Source: Emergomyces orientalis
Taxonomy: Eukaryota; Ascomycota; Eurotiomycetes; Onygenales; Ajellomycetaceae
DNA length: 64,000 nt
Reading direction: 5' to 3'
Assembly (NCBI GenBank): GCA_002110485.1
Contig: MOWL01000001.1
Span: forward strand, 868,001 to 932,000
Shown here: positions 1 to 12,647 of the stretch, piece after piece
Layout: each line of letters begins with the position of its first letter
Position numbering within the stretch: the first letter of the stretch is position 1
Made by a program: the position numbers and the translations under genes
Notes under the pieces: generated by a model
What the model saw: only the letters and a program-made list of their open reading frames with translations
What the model was told of the DNA's origin: nothing
Database searches by the model: none

Positions 1-2939
1 AACTATAGGTGAAATTGGCGACGAATTTTCCGCGTGGGGAACCCCAGAAGCGGTAAATTCTGTCGACGATGCCGAAACTTGTGTATTTAATACAAGCGGT
101 TGAGCCGGAACGGAGAAGCTCGATGGCCCAGCGCCACCTATATGATTCGGCACGGGTGGCACGGGTGGCACGCTCGGACGGCTTCCACTAGGGGGAAGTT
201 GTCGACTATCAGGTTGGTTCTCAGTTGAGGTAATCGTCTGGTTTCCGCCGTCGGTAACTGCCCTTGTATGACTTTGGGTGTAGTTCGACCTGTTATTACT
301 TCTAAGTAGGTTACTTTGCCCTGGAGTCTCGGGGGATGGTCCCGCCCTCGTCCTAAGGACAGTGATACGTTCCATGGTCGACCTCGTTCGTGGCGTAGTG
401 TTTTGTGAAATGGTTTCAAAACGGGATATTTGTGTCCGTCGTAGATCACGGGAAAAATTTCTATTACGCCTCTGGTCAGTCGATGAGGGCAACAAAGTTC
501 TTTGAATATGGTCCGGCAGAGGCCCATCCGCATCAGGGGTGTAAGGTGGTGGTGGAGGCACCCAATTATCCGCATCACTTTCATGTGGTACCACCGGTCG
601 CCGGTTTGTTAAAACAGAATGTGCATAGCGGGCATTATGGAAGCGATTCTGGCCAGGGTCCGCTGCTGCAGCAGTAGCGGCTCGACTAAGAATGTCTCGG
701 GAACGTGGCTGGGTGTTAGAATACGGACTCTCGACAGCTAGGTTGGGATCTGTGGGGGAACTTGGTTGGGAAAAACTGTTCCGATGCATCCTGGTTGGGA
801 CTGGTGGAGTGTCAACATGAGTACTTCCAATACTGGCACGGTGTCTGGCGAGCGTAGCAGAGCGTTCAACGACAGCATTACGATTTCGACCCAGTCCGCC
901 GCGTCGATTGACCCTTGTCCTCCTTCTCTCCAGCTCAACCTCGACATCCATTGTTGAATCCCGTTCTGGTAACGCTATGGGCTCTGCTTCGCCCACTTCA
1001 ATTGTCATCTCAATTGTCTTTCCATCAATTGGCGAACGAGCAAAATCAAAAATGACAATCCTGCCACCATCGACTGGCAAAGGGTCATCGCCCATTTCTC
1101 CGAAGGAAGAGTTAACACCGCCAGGAGCTGCTGCCACGAGTCGCTGAATGCATTGCTCTCCAGGGCTTCCCAGGTTGACGCCGTCTATCCATTTGATTGC
1201 AGTGATATCATTCATAGATGACAGGGACAACCCGTGGATCAAGTGGCTGGGTGGTGTTATCACCTTGTTAAGCCTCTGGGAATTCGTACGAGCTGGCCTT
1301 GAACCCCAATTTCGTTCTAGGACGACATTTGATGCTGAGGGTCGATCCGAGACATCTGGAATTCCATATAGCCACATTCCAGAACCTTGGAAACCCAATA
1401 CTAACAGCTCCCCATTACAGCTTGCGGTAGGCACAATGCTTGGACCGGGTTCTTTCATCTCGCCATCTCCACCAGGTCCCACGAAGTACGTAAACCCACC
1501 CCTGGCATCATCGATCTGGCCAAGCCGAAAAACTTGTAACTGGGTGTCATATCCAACAATCCAAGTGACGCCTTCATCGACAACTGTCGATGGAATCAGG
1601 GTGACGTTATTGTAACCAATCGTGATGTCCGGAGATAATATCTGGGTTGTCCACATCCGGGACTGCAGCTCTGGCGAAGGTAGCTCTGAATCTAAGTCCA
1701 TGTAAAGAGGTGGTGAGATGGATACCATTCTGGCCTCAAGCGGATCGTTCGATGAGCCAACTAACATCAAACCATCCCGGGAAAACGATAACATATCGGT
1801 GTGAAAACATCGTACAGCCCTGCGATCAGTTGCCAGTGCCTTCTCTCCCAAAGCATGAACCTCGATACCTCCATCATAAGCGATGGCCAAAACTGTCCCT
1901 TCCGGTGACAATGAGATTGTACGAGGAATGTTGTCCAAAGTAATGGCCTGAATTAACTTCACATTCCCATTCATCAGGCGGTAGATATTTGCTTGATGGG
2001 TCGAGGAAACCACCGCCAGTAGACTTGCATCTTCGACTATCGTAGCCGCGACAGGCCGTCGCAAAGTCTTTAATTCGTAGGAAACAGATATTGGAGTCGT
2101 GGATAACGCAATCACGAAAATTCTAGAGGAACTGATCGCCAGCAATTGCCGCCCATTTGCCGAGAATGTAAATTGGAATGCTTCGCCTTGGGGAAACGCG
2201 GATGATGAGCTTGCTGACGCTGAAATGAAATTGATCAAGGTTTTCTGTGGTCTAAGAAAAGACTCGAACAAATTTCTCCTACTTTCACGAGCAAACCTCC
2301 GCTTCAAGTGCCACAAATCTTCTGATGCCCAAGGGCGCTGCACGTCGTCATTGCTGCGCAAAACAGTAGGCGTACAGCCATCTAGATGAAAACGATACAG
2401 CTCAGGAAGATCAGACACTGTCCGCCAATTCCTATTTAAAAGCACAAGAGACGCGAAAGAGTTTGCGTCCACGGTATACAGAATCCTAAAATCCAATGTA
2501 AGTCCAATTCGACTGATAACAAACTTTCTTTCGTTTTTGGCTTTTTGGCTTTTCTTTTTCTTCTCTTCTCTTTTTTTCTTTTCTTTTCGTTTCTTTTTAT
2601 GTTTTCTTCTTCTTTTTAACTTCCGCGTTGAAAATAACCATAGTCTAGCTAACAAGTGCACTCAGGTGGCGTAGGAAGGGGACGATCTTAGACGTACCTC
2701 TCAATTATTTGACGTGGGAGACAGCCCAGTAAATCACGGCCGTGGCGTAGAGAATTGTCTGAAACTCGATTATTCCGCTGTCGCATCGTGCTCGTGGAAG
2801 GTCTCCTGGTGGTCGGTTTGTCCACAACGGGGCAGGGCGTCAATGAATTTTCAACCGCATCGGGTGTCATATTATCCGGTCCAACGCTGGTGGGATTCTC
2901 GCGACGACTCCTGGGTGAGTTAGAATCACCGTCTTCCAT
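1..2939 (-). CDS. F-box / WD40-like propeller protein (3' end beyond window)
   Basis: Two exons: 2939..2698 and 2485..1 (open at the left edge), joined across a GTACGT..TTTAG intron at 2486-2697. The join makes a continuous F-box-like helix, LPRQIIERILYTVDANSF, at about residues 70-115, ending in LLNRNWRTVSDLPELY. At least 909 codons are present. Residues after about 170 read as a degenerate beta-propeller with repeated SFSRDG/SLSPEG-type strands. The C-terminal third is a low-complexity Ser/Pro/Arg tail with PPPPPYTPDADGPLP. F-box proteins usually give substrate specificity to SCF ubiquitin ligases through Skp1; that role is inferred here. The ATG at 2939 is the first in frame; a reading frame just upstream lacks an ATG and ends in a stop. 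The gene is head to head with the transcription factor at 4041. I do not recognise a named orthologue; it resembles conserved Eurotiomycete hypothetical WD proteins. Confidence 0.85.
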
Positions 2940-4040
2940 GGCCGTGGTGGTAATTCCTCCCAACTACACATCATCGATGGTGGGGCTCAAACTGTCGGGT
3001 AGGACCGCGCATGTCATGGTGATGGAGGTCGGTGGGAAGGTCATTTGTTTCGCCCTTTGTTTTGGTGTGCGTCCATTCGTACCCGCAGCTAAGAAACACC
3101 CCCGATTTTGGGTTTGGGTCTTGAGTTGAGGCTGTGTTGGGATTAACTGCAAGCCGAAGGAGGCCCTATAACCATGCTCTTGCTGGAAGAAGTAGCGATA
3201 TCAGGGTTTGTCCAGCGGTCTATCTGGTATCTGGATAACTCTGAAGAAATTAACGCCGCGGTGAAAACTTGGCTAATATCGCAGACACCCTGCTGGTGGG
3301 CGGCTGCTGGCAGGGCAATTTGAGCTTTGTGTCGGATTCTTAAAATAGCAACACATCAACTGTTACCCCACGCCAATCGGCCCTCGTTTATGACATAGTC
3401 ATGCGTGGTCCATCCCTGTTTTGGCGGTCAGTTTTTACTGCTCCCGGACTAGCTCTTTGGTGGCCAATGGATGTCAGCAGAGAATGTGATGATAGGTGGG
3501 TCAGATAAGCAGCAATAATGAAATCCAAGGAGTTCCTGGTCCCTGAGACAAAAAATTATGCTGGGACGGCTAAAAACCTTTAAAAATTTATTAACTATTA
3601 TTCTAACTTTTTTGTCCCTTTGCGGCAATAATGCTTGTACTGTACTGTGACCTCCCGAATATATTGTGGAATACTTGCGGAGTTTATTTCATCCACGGAT
3701 CCATGCATAGTTATTTGTTTTTTTTCTTTTTCGCTCACACAAAAGATATCCAGTGGGCAAATGGTTCAATCATGTGACATTGTGCTACAAATCACGTGTT
3801 TGTATTGGACAATTTCTTTGCCGATGAATTGCCGGAATGCATCAAAACCTGCAAATGGTAGGGCGATATGCTTCAATTAGCCAGTTATTCTAAGTATCAT
3901 GCTTCCTAAGTGTTTCTTTTATTTGACGGTATTGAGGTTCGCTGCATTGGAGGGAAGACGCTACTATTCGCCAATAATCCTCGAATACCAGTGGCTTCTT
4001 TTTGATGCACAACTGATGCACAGGTGAATGTGAAGATAAA
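2940..4040. other. Divergent intergenic region
   Basis: This 1.1-kb spacer lies between the F-box gene (leftward) and the Zn2Cys6 regulator (rightward) and should hold both promoters. It is AT-rich around 3570-3620. I see no convincing ORF: open stretches at 2755-3129 and 3635-3880 show no family resemblance, and the latter starts at a non-ATG codon. Confidence 0.5.
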
Positions 4041-6357
4041 ATGTCCGCATCCACGAGCCCTCCCCCTAAAGGAGCCCCAAAGAATTTTCATTCAGTCCCT
4101 ATCTCTACTGGTACCCGTCCTTACAGGTCTCACAAAATTCGTGCTTGTGATCTATGTCGCAAAAGGAAATCTCGATGTACAGTCGATCTGCCAGGAGAAT
4201 CATGTCTGCTTTGCCGCGTCCAGGGGGCAGATTGCCATTACCGTGAAGATCAGATTAAACCAATCAGAACTCGGTTTTATGACCAGAACGCCGGCGGGAG
4301 CAAACCTTCTCTCAGTGGATCCCAGACTCCGCAGAAACGACAGCGGACCCATCAATCCCCGAACTTCTCAGGTGTACCAACATTGGCTGCTGAGACTCCC
4401 AGCCCAAACCCAACGCCCGCTCCGCAAAGTGACAGCCAGGCTGACCGTAGTTCTCCACGCGCATTTGAAGAGCCGTTTGGTGAATCAGTCCATATTGTTG
4501 GACCAGTCGCTGCTGAGGATGCTCAGGTTATTGAGCGATTCATGCCATCAGAAAACTCAACAAAACGCTCCGATACTAAAGCTCCATACAACGTTTATTC
4601 CAATGATCCTAAGAAACCAATTCTTTATACTACGGTGTCAAGGCGTAGACAAGGCCTGAGGACAACTGGAATTCCTGGTGAGAGCCAGAAGGAAATTCTC
4701 GAACAGATTCTTGGCCCTTTTAAGCACGATTTGGTTAAAATGTATGCGAGGCTTCCCATCTTGTGTGCCAACTAGGCTCTTCTCTAATTCCACACTCAAA
4801 ATTAGCTTTCTGGACAGAATAAACTCTTCATTCCTCATATTCGATGAATCTTCCTTCCTGGAATCCTATGGATCGGACAACGGAAGCCTACCCCCAGCTT
4901 TGATGTGCCAAGTATATGCTCAGTCTCTTATATACTGGGGTCAGTCTCAAATTTTAGCACCGCATCCCAAACCAGATATTCGATACGCGGTTAATCTCGC
5001 CGTCGCTGCATTACACGAGGAATTTTCTGCTCCAGGATTATCAACTCTGAGCGCTTCTTTGATAGACCTAACAGGCAGACCAATTTTCTCCATGACCGGA
5101 AATGCAATTAACAGCGGCCGCACAGTCGCCCTTTCTCACTCTCTTGGCCTTAATCGTGACCCTAGTAGTTGGAAACTATCGCGGGCTGAAAAACATCAGC
5201 GTATTCGCTTGTGGTGGGGTGTACTCATTCATGATCGGTGGTAAGTTTTTATTGATGCCTACTCTCACTAGCTTACCTCCGCTTTATAGACTGAAAGAAC
5301 GTATAGGGCGAGCCACGGGCACGGTGTACCTCCACAAATCAATAAAAATCAATACGACGTGCCACTTCCTACTGTCCACGTTCTAATCCCTCAAGGAAAC
5401 CCTAATCCGCAAAGGATTAAATCAGCAGAATGTTACATTGCGTTGTGCCAGCTCACCGAGACTCTAGGTGATCTACTCCCCCTGATATACGGACTGCAGC
5501 CGAAATCACAAAATGAAACCTCTAAAACGCTTCGAAAATTGAGGACAAATTTAGATGCATGGGAAGATTCACTCCCGGAATGGCTGAAACGCTCCCCTGC
5601 AGAATTATCAGCTCCCGTTTCTGGATCCAGCAGTCTGTATCTCGCTTGGTTGACTTTGAAAATGCTTATTTGTCGGGTTGAATTACAGGTAGAGCCGCTT
5701 TCAAAATCCTCGTGGTTGGATGGTTTATGAGTGCCTAACTTCTATCCACTTCTAGGAAATTAATAATTCGGATAGCCCCACCAACCCTGAAGGACGGCAA
5801 TATTTCCAGACTGAATGTAGGAGAGCAGCGGAAGATGTGGTGGAATTTATGATTTCGTTGAAAAGACTTAATTTCGACGAATTCTGGCTACCCTGTAGGT
5901 ATACGGAAGACCATCATCTGATAAGAAAATATGCTTATATTCTGAGACAGATAGCGCTTACCACCTCACATCAACCGCGACACTTTTGGTCCGATGTGCT
6001 CTCGAAACATCGGACTCAGGTATCGCTCGATCCTGCCTGTCTAAGGTAGACGTACTTCGTGATGCGCTCTACCGAGCCCGAGTAGAGTACGACTGGGATC
6101 TTGCAGACATGTGTCTTGATCATTGTGAACGGATCTTGACCAAGCAACCCGGCATCGCTTCCGATGATGCGCCAGGCGCTGACCAAACCAATCAGATGCC
6201 TGATCTTGCTGCTCTACCCCTCCCAGATACCCTAACGCAGAATGACATTGTCAACGATATGATGTCGATCTCCGGCACGTTTGGTACGATGGATGGGTTC
6301 CCTTTTGACATGACGGGGATCTGGGACGTGTCCGGATGGCAAGATGACTTTGGGTGA
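4041..6357 (+). CDS. Zn2Cys6 (GAL4-type) fungal transcription factor
   Basis: Five exons: 4041-4741, 4806-5240, 5307-5688, 5756-5894 and 5951-6357, giving 687 aa. The introns are 56-67 bp. Each join restores a conserved stretch of the fungal-specific regulatory domain: DLVKI/FLDRINSSF, HDRW/ASHGHGVPP, CRVELQ/EINNSD and FWLPY/SAYHLTSTATLL. The N-terminal zinc cluster has Cys36, 39, 46, 55, 58 and 65 in C-x2-C-x6-C-x8-C-x2-C-x6-C spacing, with a basic RKRKSR loop, so it should bind DNA as a nuclear regulator. A Ser/Pro/Gln linker follows, then the middle homology region (Fungal_trans type), then an acidic hydrophobic C-terminus with FPFDMTGIWDVSGWQDDFG that may be an activation domain. The target genes cannot be told from the sequence. 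The next gene downstream is a threonine-aldolase-like enzyme on the same strand, a possible but untested target. Confidence 0.9.
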
Positions 6358-6870
6358 ATTTGGAAGACAGCAAAAGTGGACAGATGTAACCCACTTTTTT
6401 CCCAGCATATCTACTGCGACAGCTTGAGCGAACTTCTTAGTTGTCACGAAAAAAATGAAACTGATATGAAAATTATGCCGCCCATGCATTACAGTGGCTA
6501 ACCACAAATATCATAGTCCAGTATTCAGCGGAATGTACTCCTCGGCGAGGGGAATTTGTGTTTCCCGGCGTCTCCCCCACTAATTGTGTTTCCCGCCGGA
6601 GGCATGTTTCTCCAACCGCTAAGTGCGTATCTTCCCCACATGCGGGGACTGGTAAAACGACATCCATACGAGGGGTATTCTATATAATCCAACACCACTT
6701 CCCCCGGATTGTTGCTTGACGTTTACTTCATCGTCTTCACTTAACATTTAGCCCTGGCCGAAATAGCTAGTTTACGACCTGCAAAATTAAAATATACGGC
6801 CATATCACGTACAACGCAACTTTAATAAAGTGACCCCTACCCTTCGCCGCAGAGGAATCAAAAATCAACA
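6358..6870. promoter_or_regulatory. Promoter region of the threonine-aldolase-like gene
   Basis: This is a spacer between two same-strand genes. It contains TATATAA at about 6681-6687. It also has two facing CreA/Mig1-like boxes (SYGGRG): CCCCAC at 6634-6639 and GCGGGG at 6642-6647, which together form a short inverted repeat. Function is inferred from consensus only. Confidence 0.3.
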
Positions 6871-8598
6871 ATGGCCCCCAGCCTCAACGATCTTCCCAGC
6901 AACATTGTGCCTAAGATAAAACCAGAGTCGGCAGAGAATGACGCAAATCAGACATACACATATTCGGCAATGCCAAACCTGAAAAGGGCGATCCAGAAGG
7001 CGGGGAGTGATTTCAGGTCCGATGTTTCGACAGTACCTACGGAAAGCATGATGCAGGTGAGGAAAACGGCCCTACTTCCGGAGAAAGGAGTGAACTATTG
7101 TCGACATTTCGATTGGAAAGCGATATTCTCCTTGAGCTGGTTATGTACTCTCACAGGTTCACCCGTTTGGTTCCAAGAACCGGAACGGTGCAGTGACTGG
7201 GATACATTAAACTATCAATATTAGCTTAGTTAACTAACAAAACTGGTACAAGTAGGCAATTCTCGAAGCCTCAGTTGGCGACGACATATATGATGAAGCT
7301 GGCGATGCTTCTGTCAACGCGCTCCAGAATAAGTTCATCGAGCTTACAGGCAAAGAAACCGCGCTCTGGGCTCTTTCAGGGACGATGGGAAACCAAATTT
7401 GTCTCCGGACGCACCTGGTGCAGCCTCCACATACAGTTTTGCTAGATCATCGAGCGCATGTTTACTGCTGGGAATCTGGAGCTCTACCGGCATTGTCGCA
7501 GGCTTCAGTAACCCCCGTAATACCCACTAATGGGGTACATTTGACGCTGAATGATGTGAAAAAAAACATGGTCTCTGGAGATAACAGTGAGTTTCTGTCT
7601 ATTCCTATTGTGCTTTGCCTCCTAAATCAACATTTTCTTATCTCCCGACGCAAACAAATAAAGCTCCGTCGATCAAAAGTTATCATTGGCTAACCAAGAA
7701 CTGCCACAGTCCACTTCCCCCCAACCAGAGTGGTATCTCTCGAAAACACTCTAAGCGGCACCATCCTCCCCCTCAAAGATGCCAAAGAAATCTCAGCATT
7801 TGTCCGGTCCTTTCCTGTCCCTGAAGGCCAAAAGCCTGTCGCCATGCACCTCGACGGGGCCCGGCTATTTGACGGCGTTGCGGGCGAAGGTGTCGACCTG
7901 AAAGAGTACTGCGCCTGTTTCGACAGCATCAGCATATGCCTTGCGAAAGGTCTAGGAGCGCCGATGGGCAGTATAATTCTCGGATCCCGCGCGTTTATTG
8001 AACGGGCGAAATGGTTTCGGAAGATGTTCGGAGGCGGCACGAGACAGGTATTTTACCTACATATATTTTCCTGGTTCTGCATACGCTATTTATACTTTTT
8101 TCGCTACACCCACCTTTGTCACAGAGGAAAATCCCCCTTTCAAAATATAATTAAATCCCGCTGCCTACACACATATATTCACAGCACATTTGGTACATAA
8201 ACCTAACCATCTACTCGCCAATACAGCCTGGCATGATGGCCGCAGCCGCCCAATCAGCCCTAACAAACTCCATCCCCCAATTCCCCCGCGTCCACGCCCT
8301 GACAAAGTCCACCGCCGCCAAGCTTTCCGCATTAGGCTACAAATTTCTACTGCCCGTCCAAACCAACATGATCCTCATTGACCTAGAGGCGTCCAATAAT
8401 ATCCCGCCCGCGGCGTTCGCGGGTTATTGTGCTGCGCGGGGGTTGCAGGTTTTCCCATACGGGAGGTTGGTGTTTCATTATCAGACATCCGAGGAGGCGG
8501 CGGAGCGTCTTGTAAGCGCTTTAGAGAGGTTAATGGTGGATAAGAGGGAAGGGAAGGAGTTGGAGAGTGGGGAGGTTAAAGGGGGGTACTCTACTTGA
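6871..8598 (+). CDS. L-threonine aldolase-type PLP enzyme (beta-eliminating lyase family)
   Basis: Four exons: 6871-7056, 7256-7586, 7710-8047 and 8227-8598, giving 408 aa, a normal length for the family. The enzyme family cleaves L-threonine or L-allo-threonine to glycine and acetaldehyde using pyridoxal phosphate, in the cytosol. The sequence shows FRSDVSTVPTESM near the N-terminus, VGDDIYDEAGD, the cofactor Asp in HLDGAR (D221), and the Schiff-base lysine in CLAKGLGAPMGS (K252). The GGGTRQ motif sits at the third exon junction. The intron at 7587-7709 is placed so that A+TC makes Ile173 before HFPPTRVVSLENT, as expected in the family. There is no targeting peptide. Related fungal paralogues may act on other beta-hydroxy amino acids, so substrate specificity is not certain. 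Confidence 0.92.
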
Positions 8599-9566
8599 GG
8601 ATGTGAAAAGGGAGTGAGCGTTTGTCGGGAATGGGGGCTGGTGCTTTGTAGGTAACGAGGAATCCGTATGTGTTTTAACTGTAAATACTTTTAGAATATG
8701 GATATGTAGCAGCTATTGGTAAATAAGCCTGACAAAAAGTATCTCATTCGCTAACAGCACTCATATACAAATTACCAACTTACAACTTTTTTCCTCACAT
8801 ATCCCCACAGGTGACGTATACAATCACACAATATGAAAAGGAGATCAAAGTAGAAGAATAGAAATATATAATGCAGACCCAAAATCTTCAAATAGTATAC
8901 ATATGTGTGTTAGTTAAAAATAAGAATAAACAAAGAGGTAAAAGAATGGCCCCGTAATTCCCTTCCGACCCCCGACCCCTCTTACCACCAGATGAGATGC
9001 ATAGACAAAAATATATCTAAATCGAACAGGTGAAACTATAAAATAAAACAGAAAGGAATAAGGAAACTAACCAGGTAGGTAGCCCCAACCCATACATACG
9101 TCCAAAACAAAAGAGAAGAAAAAAGGGATGTCGCGCAAATTTTTCTTCACAAGCAAAATGTCATGAAGAAAGAGAGAGGAGAGAAAAGAGGCCAAGCCAC
9201 GTATGCCAATAGCGAATCTAGGTTGTGAAATCATAGGTTTGGTAGGGCGAGAGGGGAAAGGTGCATGTAGAACGTTCTCTTATCCGGTTCCCACTGGAGT
9301 AAATTAAAACGACGTAGAAAATGGAAAGTGACATAGAAGGATAAAAGGGGTCGAGATGAGAAATGGCATGGGCCAGGCTTTGTCGAACCACGTCTTAACT
9401 TTCTTTCAAGTATTCATGATCGGGCGCTTCTTTCGGTTTTTTTGGGGCGATGTAGTTGCGAAGATATATGATTCAATCAAAAATGAAAATGAAAAAAGGA
9501 TTAAAGGTCTTCGATTGTTTCAAACCTTCTCCCTCCGCATTGAAGAGAGGAAGAGAGAAAATTTCA
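8599..9566. other. Convergent intergenic region
   Basis: These are 3' flanks of two converging genes, the aldolase and Tim50. The stretch is AT-rich and purine-rich on the + strand. Open stretches at 9356-9613 and 9456 onward run into the Tim50 antisense strand and are shadows. I see no gene. Confidence 0.5.
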
Positions 9567-11356
9567 TCATTTCTTCGCCTGGCCATCCCCACCAAAGCCA
9601 AAGAACCCAGTAAAACTATTCCTCATCCCAGTCATCTGCTCCTCCCTCGCCTTTTCTTCCTCCGCCGCCATCTCCGCGAGCCACTTCTCCCCATTCTCAC
9701 GAATCTCTTTGTCAATCATCTCATACTGCTTTTGGCCCCTCTCGCGAATCTGATCCCACAACATCTTACCCTGCTCCAGGCCTGCAGCGGGATCAACACC
9801 ATCAATGGTTGGAGGCGTGGGTTTGATGCCCATGAGAGATGCGATGCTGCTGACGCTGTACTTGGGTTTCTTGGCGCGCTCCTCAGCCAGTTCTTTCTCG
9901 AACTTTTCGCGCATCAGTTTCTCGCGTCGGGCAAATTCAATGGGAATGTTGGTGCCCTTGAAGGATTTGATTACTGGTCGTACATCCTCAATGCCCATGC
10001 CGGCGACGTATTCGAGGAAAGGGATGAGGGCTACGAGTTCCTTGTCGCCGGGTTTACCTTTCCATTTGTCAAGGATGATGGCATTCTCGGGTTGTCGTTT
10101 GGCGTGGGGAGCGTGGGTGTCGATCATAATCACTTTCGAAAGGTCACGGTTTAGGTAGGAAAGATCCTGGAAAAATTTTGTTTGTTCAGTATAAAATCGA
10201 AATTAACGAATAGTAAAAAAAAATAAAATACCTTGACATGTTCACCATCCTCGTACTTGGTTGCTTCGCGGAATAAGACCCAACGAATGATCCGGTACGG
10301 GTCAAGCTTCCGGAGCACCTGGTCGGCCATCATGCTAGGAACGCTAGTAAAGAGAACCAATTCGTAATACTGATTGAGATATCGGAGGAAATAGTCAACA
10401 CCGGGTCGCTTAGCCACACGATACCCATGTTCCCGCGTCCATTCGCTATGAACCAAAAGATCCTCTAAACTAATAACAAGCGTATAAGGCTGTCGCATCA
10501 TCGGGTCATCATCCGGCAGAAGTTTCTCGAATGCCGGATCCTTATAGTAACTTGTGATATCAGAGAAACGAGCCTTGATACGGTCGAAAAAAAGCCCGAA
10601 TCCCCAACCTGAGGGTGCGTCCTTGTGCAGCTTCTCCTCTTCCTCCGTATCCCAATTTCGGCCTAGGAACACTGTACCCCCGACACCACTTCCCAAAAAC
10701 ACAGCATACATAATATTGATGAATCTGTTTCTTCGGCGTTCAGTGGATGACACATATGGGTTTTTGGGGACGTCTCCGCCTTCACCTCCGCCTGCAGCAT
10801 CATCCTCCGTGAGGTTAAGGCTGGTTGGGCCGCGATGTTTTGAACGAGCGTCAAGCTCCTCTGCTATTGTAGAAGGGATACCTTGGGTAAGATCTGGAAG
10901 AGGTTTCTGGGGCTGTGAGGGTGAAGCTTCCGCCGCTGCCGCTTCATCTTTGGGAGAACCAGCCGTCGTCTCAAACTCCGGTTGATCCTTGGAGAAATCG
11001 GTTTGTGGTTCGGAACTCCCTGCCCGTGCTGCTCTTGCTCCTGCGCCACCTCCAGTTCCAGCGGATTCCGGTGCGGTATTCTTCTGAGATTCCCCGCTCG
11101 ACTCGAATTCCGGCTGGCTTTCTGAAAAATCTTGCCCCGGTTGAGGAGGAGATGTATTGGATGGGTTTGATTGAGGTTTCGGAGTAGCTTGAGAATTTGA
11201 CGAGGGCGTAAAAGAAGGAGCCCTGCTTCCGTCAGGTCGTGGAGGCTTGCTGGCGAAATATCGCAGATGTGCAGGAGCAGATGTGAGAGAAGACACTCGG
11301 ATAGATACTGGAACCGCCCGAGGCCTCAAAAGAGGCAGCACAGCACGGCTGAGCAT
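9567..11356 (-). CDS. tim50: Mitochondrial import inner membrane translocase subunit Tim50
   Basis: Two exons, 11356..10232 and 10166..9567, give 574 aa; the 65-bp intron at 10167-10231 separates HVK from DLSYLNRD. Tim50 is the receptor of the TIM23 presequence translocase. The N-terminus has no acidic residues and is rich in Arg and Ser, which fits a mitochondrial presequence. A long Ser/Pro/Gln-rich spacer follows. One transmembrane helix spans about residues 211-232 (FINIMYAVFLGSGVGGTVFL). The intermembrane-space FCP1/NIF-like domain starts near TLVISLEDLLVHSEW. The catalytic DxDx(T/V) of true phosphatases is degenerate there (SLEDLL), as in Tim50 generally. The spacer holds two copies of a DFS-x2-QPEFE motif (residues about 77-85 and 120-129). 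Ends convergently with the aldolase gene. Confidence 0.95.
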
Positions 11357-11484
11357 GCTGGACAGAATCCTTTACACCAATGTGAAAAAAAATAGGAAAG
11401 GTGTTCTATGCTCTCATAGTCAATAATCCACAGACCATTGGAGAAACAAGGCTTGGACGTGTGCTTGTTTCTGCGGGAGCTCTG

Positions 11485-11515
<31 letters not shown>

Positions 11516-12647
11516 CCCAGGATGAAAAACGTCAAACAAAAAAAAAAAGCTCCAGTATTGAATCCATGAATTATGGCTACGGGAGAGCTGGCAGGCCGGG
11601 AATGCAAGTCAGCGCTGAGTCAGCAAATTTATTTTTCCCACATCTTCAATTTCTCAACTTTCTCTTCCCTTTTGCTTTGTTCCTTTTTCTTCTCCAACCT
11701 ATTGAAAGTTCAACCCAGCGGAACGAAATTTGACTCTATGCTTTATTCTTACTCCTCCATTGCGCATAGGGTTGTAAATGCCGGGGAGATCAATGCTCTG
11801 TCCGTCGTACCACCCCAAGAACGACAGTTGTGGCTTTTTTTTAATATTAAAAGGAAGCCTGTGAGCTGTTCTGTTCCGTTGGTATCGATATAGCAAGCAC
11901 ACACGACAGATGGCAAGGCTGCTTTTGTTCTGTGTTTTTCGCATATATATATATAGATCTATTTAACGAATTTACGTCTTACTTTTAGTTTTTCATTTTC
12001 CTCTTTATCTATGATGTAGATAGCCAAGTCAGCATCTAAGAAAGTAGAGAAGGGGGAAAAATGAGAGCCCCGTTCATCCGGGAGTAGCTGGAGGGATTTT
12101 ATGCTTTCAGATAACAATATAGCATTGGTATATTTATTATAGTACTATGTGTAACTGTAGCCGCAGGTGTGTATAACCGATGCCTTTGGCGCTCGCTCCG
12201 ACCGAACATACTTCCTCTTCCCGCCAGCTATGTAGGCTTCAACTTGGGAATGCTTCCAAGGTGTATGAATTAACGGTATAGTAGAGCACAAAAAAAAAGC
12301 CGTAGAGCATCGTCATACTTAACTCATCTTAGATCATGTGGTTTTCATGTGTAATTTTTTCTTCTTCCTCTTTTGTCTATGATCTGGTTGACGATACCTG
12401 TCCATCCATTCGTTTATAAAAAGCAGGAAGAGTGCCACAAGAATTAAGTCATAAACCTTTCATTTTTACTCATAACAGTATGCAGTAATGCAGCATTTGT
12501 ATGCCCTGTCTTTCACGCATGGGAATGGGAATTGGTTGGGGGGATGACATTAGATCACTTCTAGAGAAGATGATAAGAGCCTGATATTACATGCCCAGAA
12601 TGAGGAAGAGAGTAGTCAAATTAAAATACGGAAAACAAAAACAAATT
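11357..12647. other. Intergenic region with (TA)n microsatellite
   Basis: This spacer holds the upstream region of Tim50 and the 3' flank of Rpn11. It has a TA dinucleotide run, A-runs at 11538-11548 and 12292-12299, and another short TA run near 11944-11954. The open stretches inside (11401-11944, both strands) are low-complexity and lack protein-like composition. Confidence 0.5.
11485..11509. repeat. (TA)12 microsatellite
   Basis: An uninterrupted TA dinucleotide run about 130 bp upstream of the Tim50 start codon. It could act as a length-variable promoter element. Confidence 0.9.

Noticed and set aside
2964..3152. Extra upstream exon for the F-box gene
   Set aside because: The frame has no ATG and ends in a stop directly before the accepted first exon.
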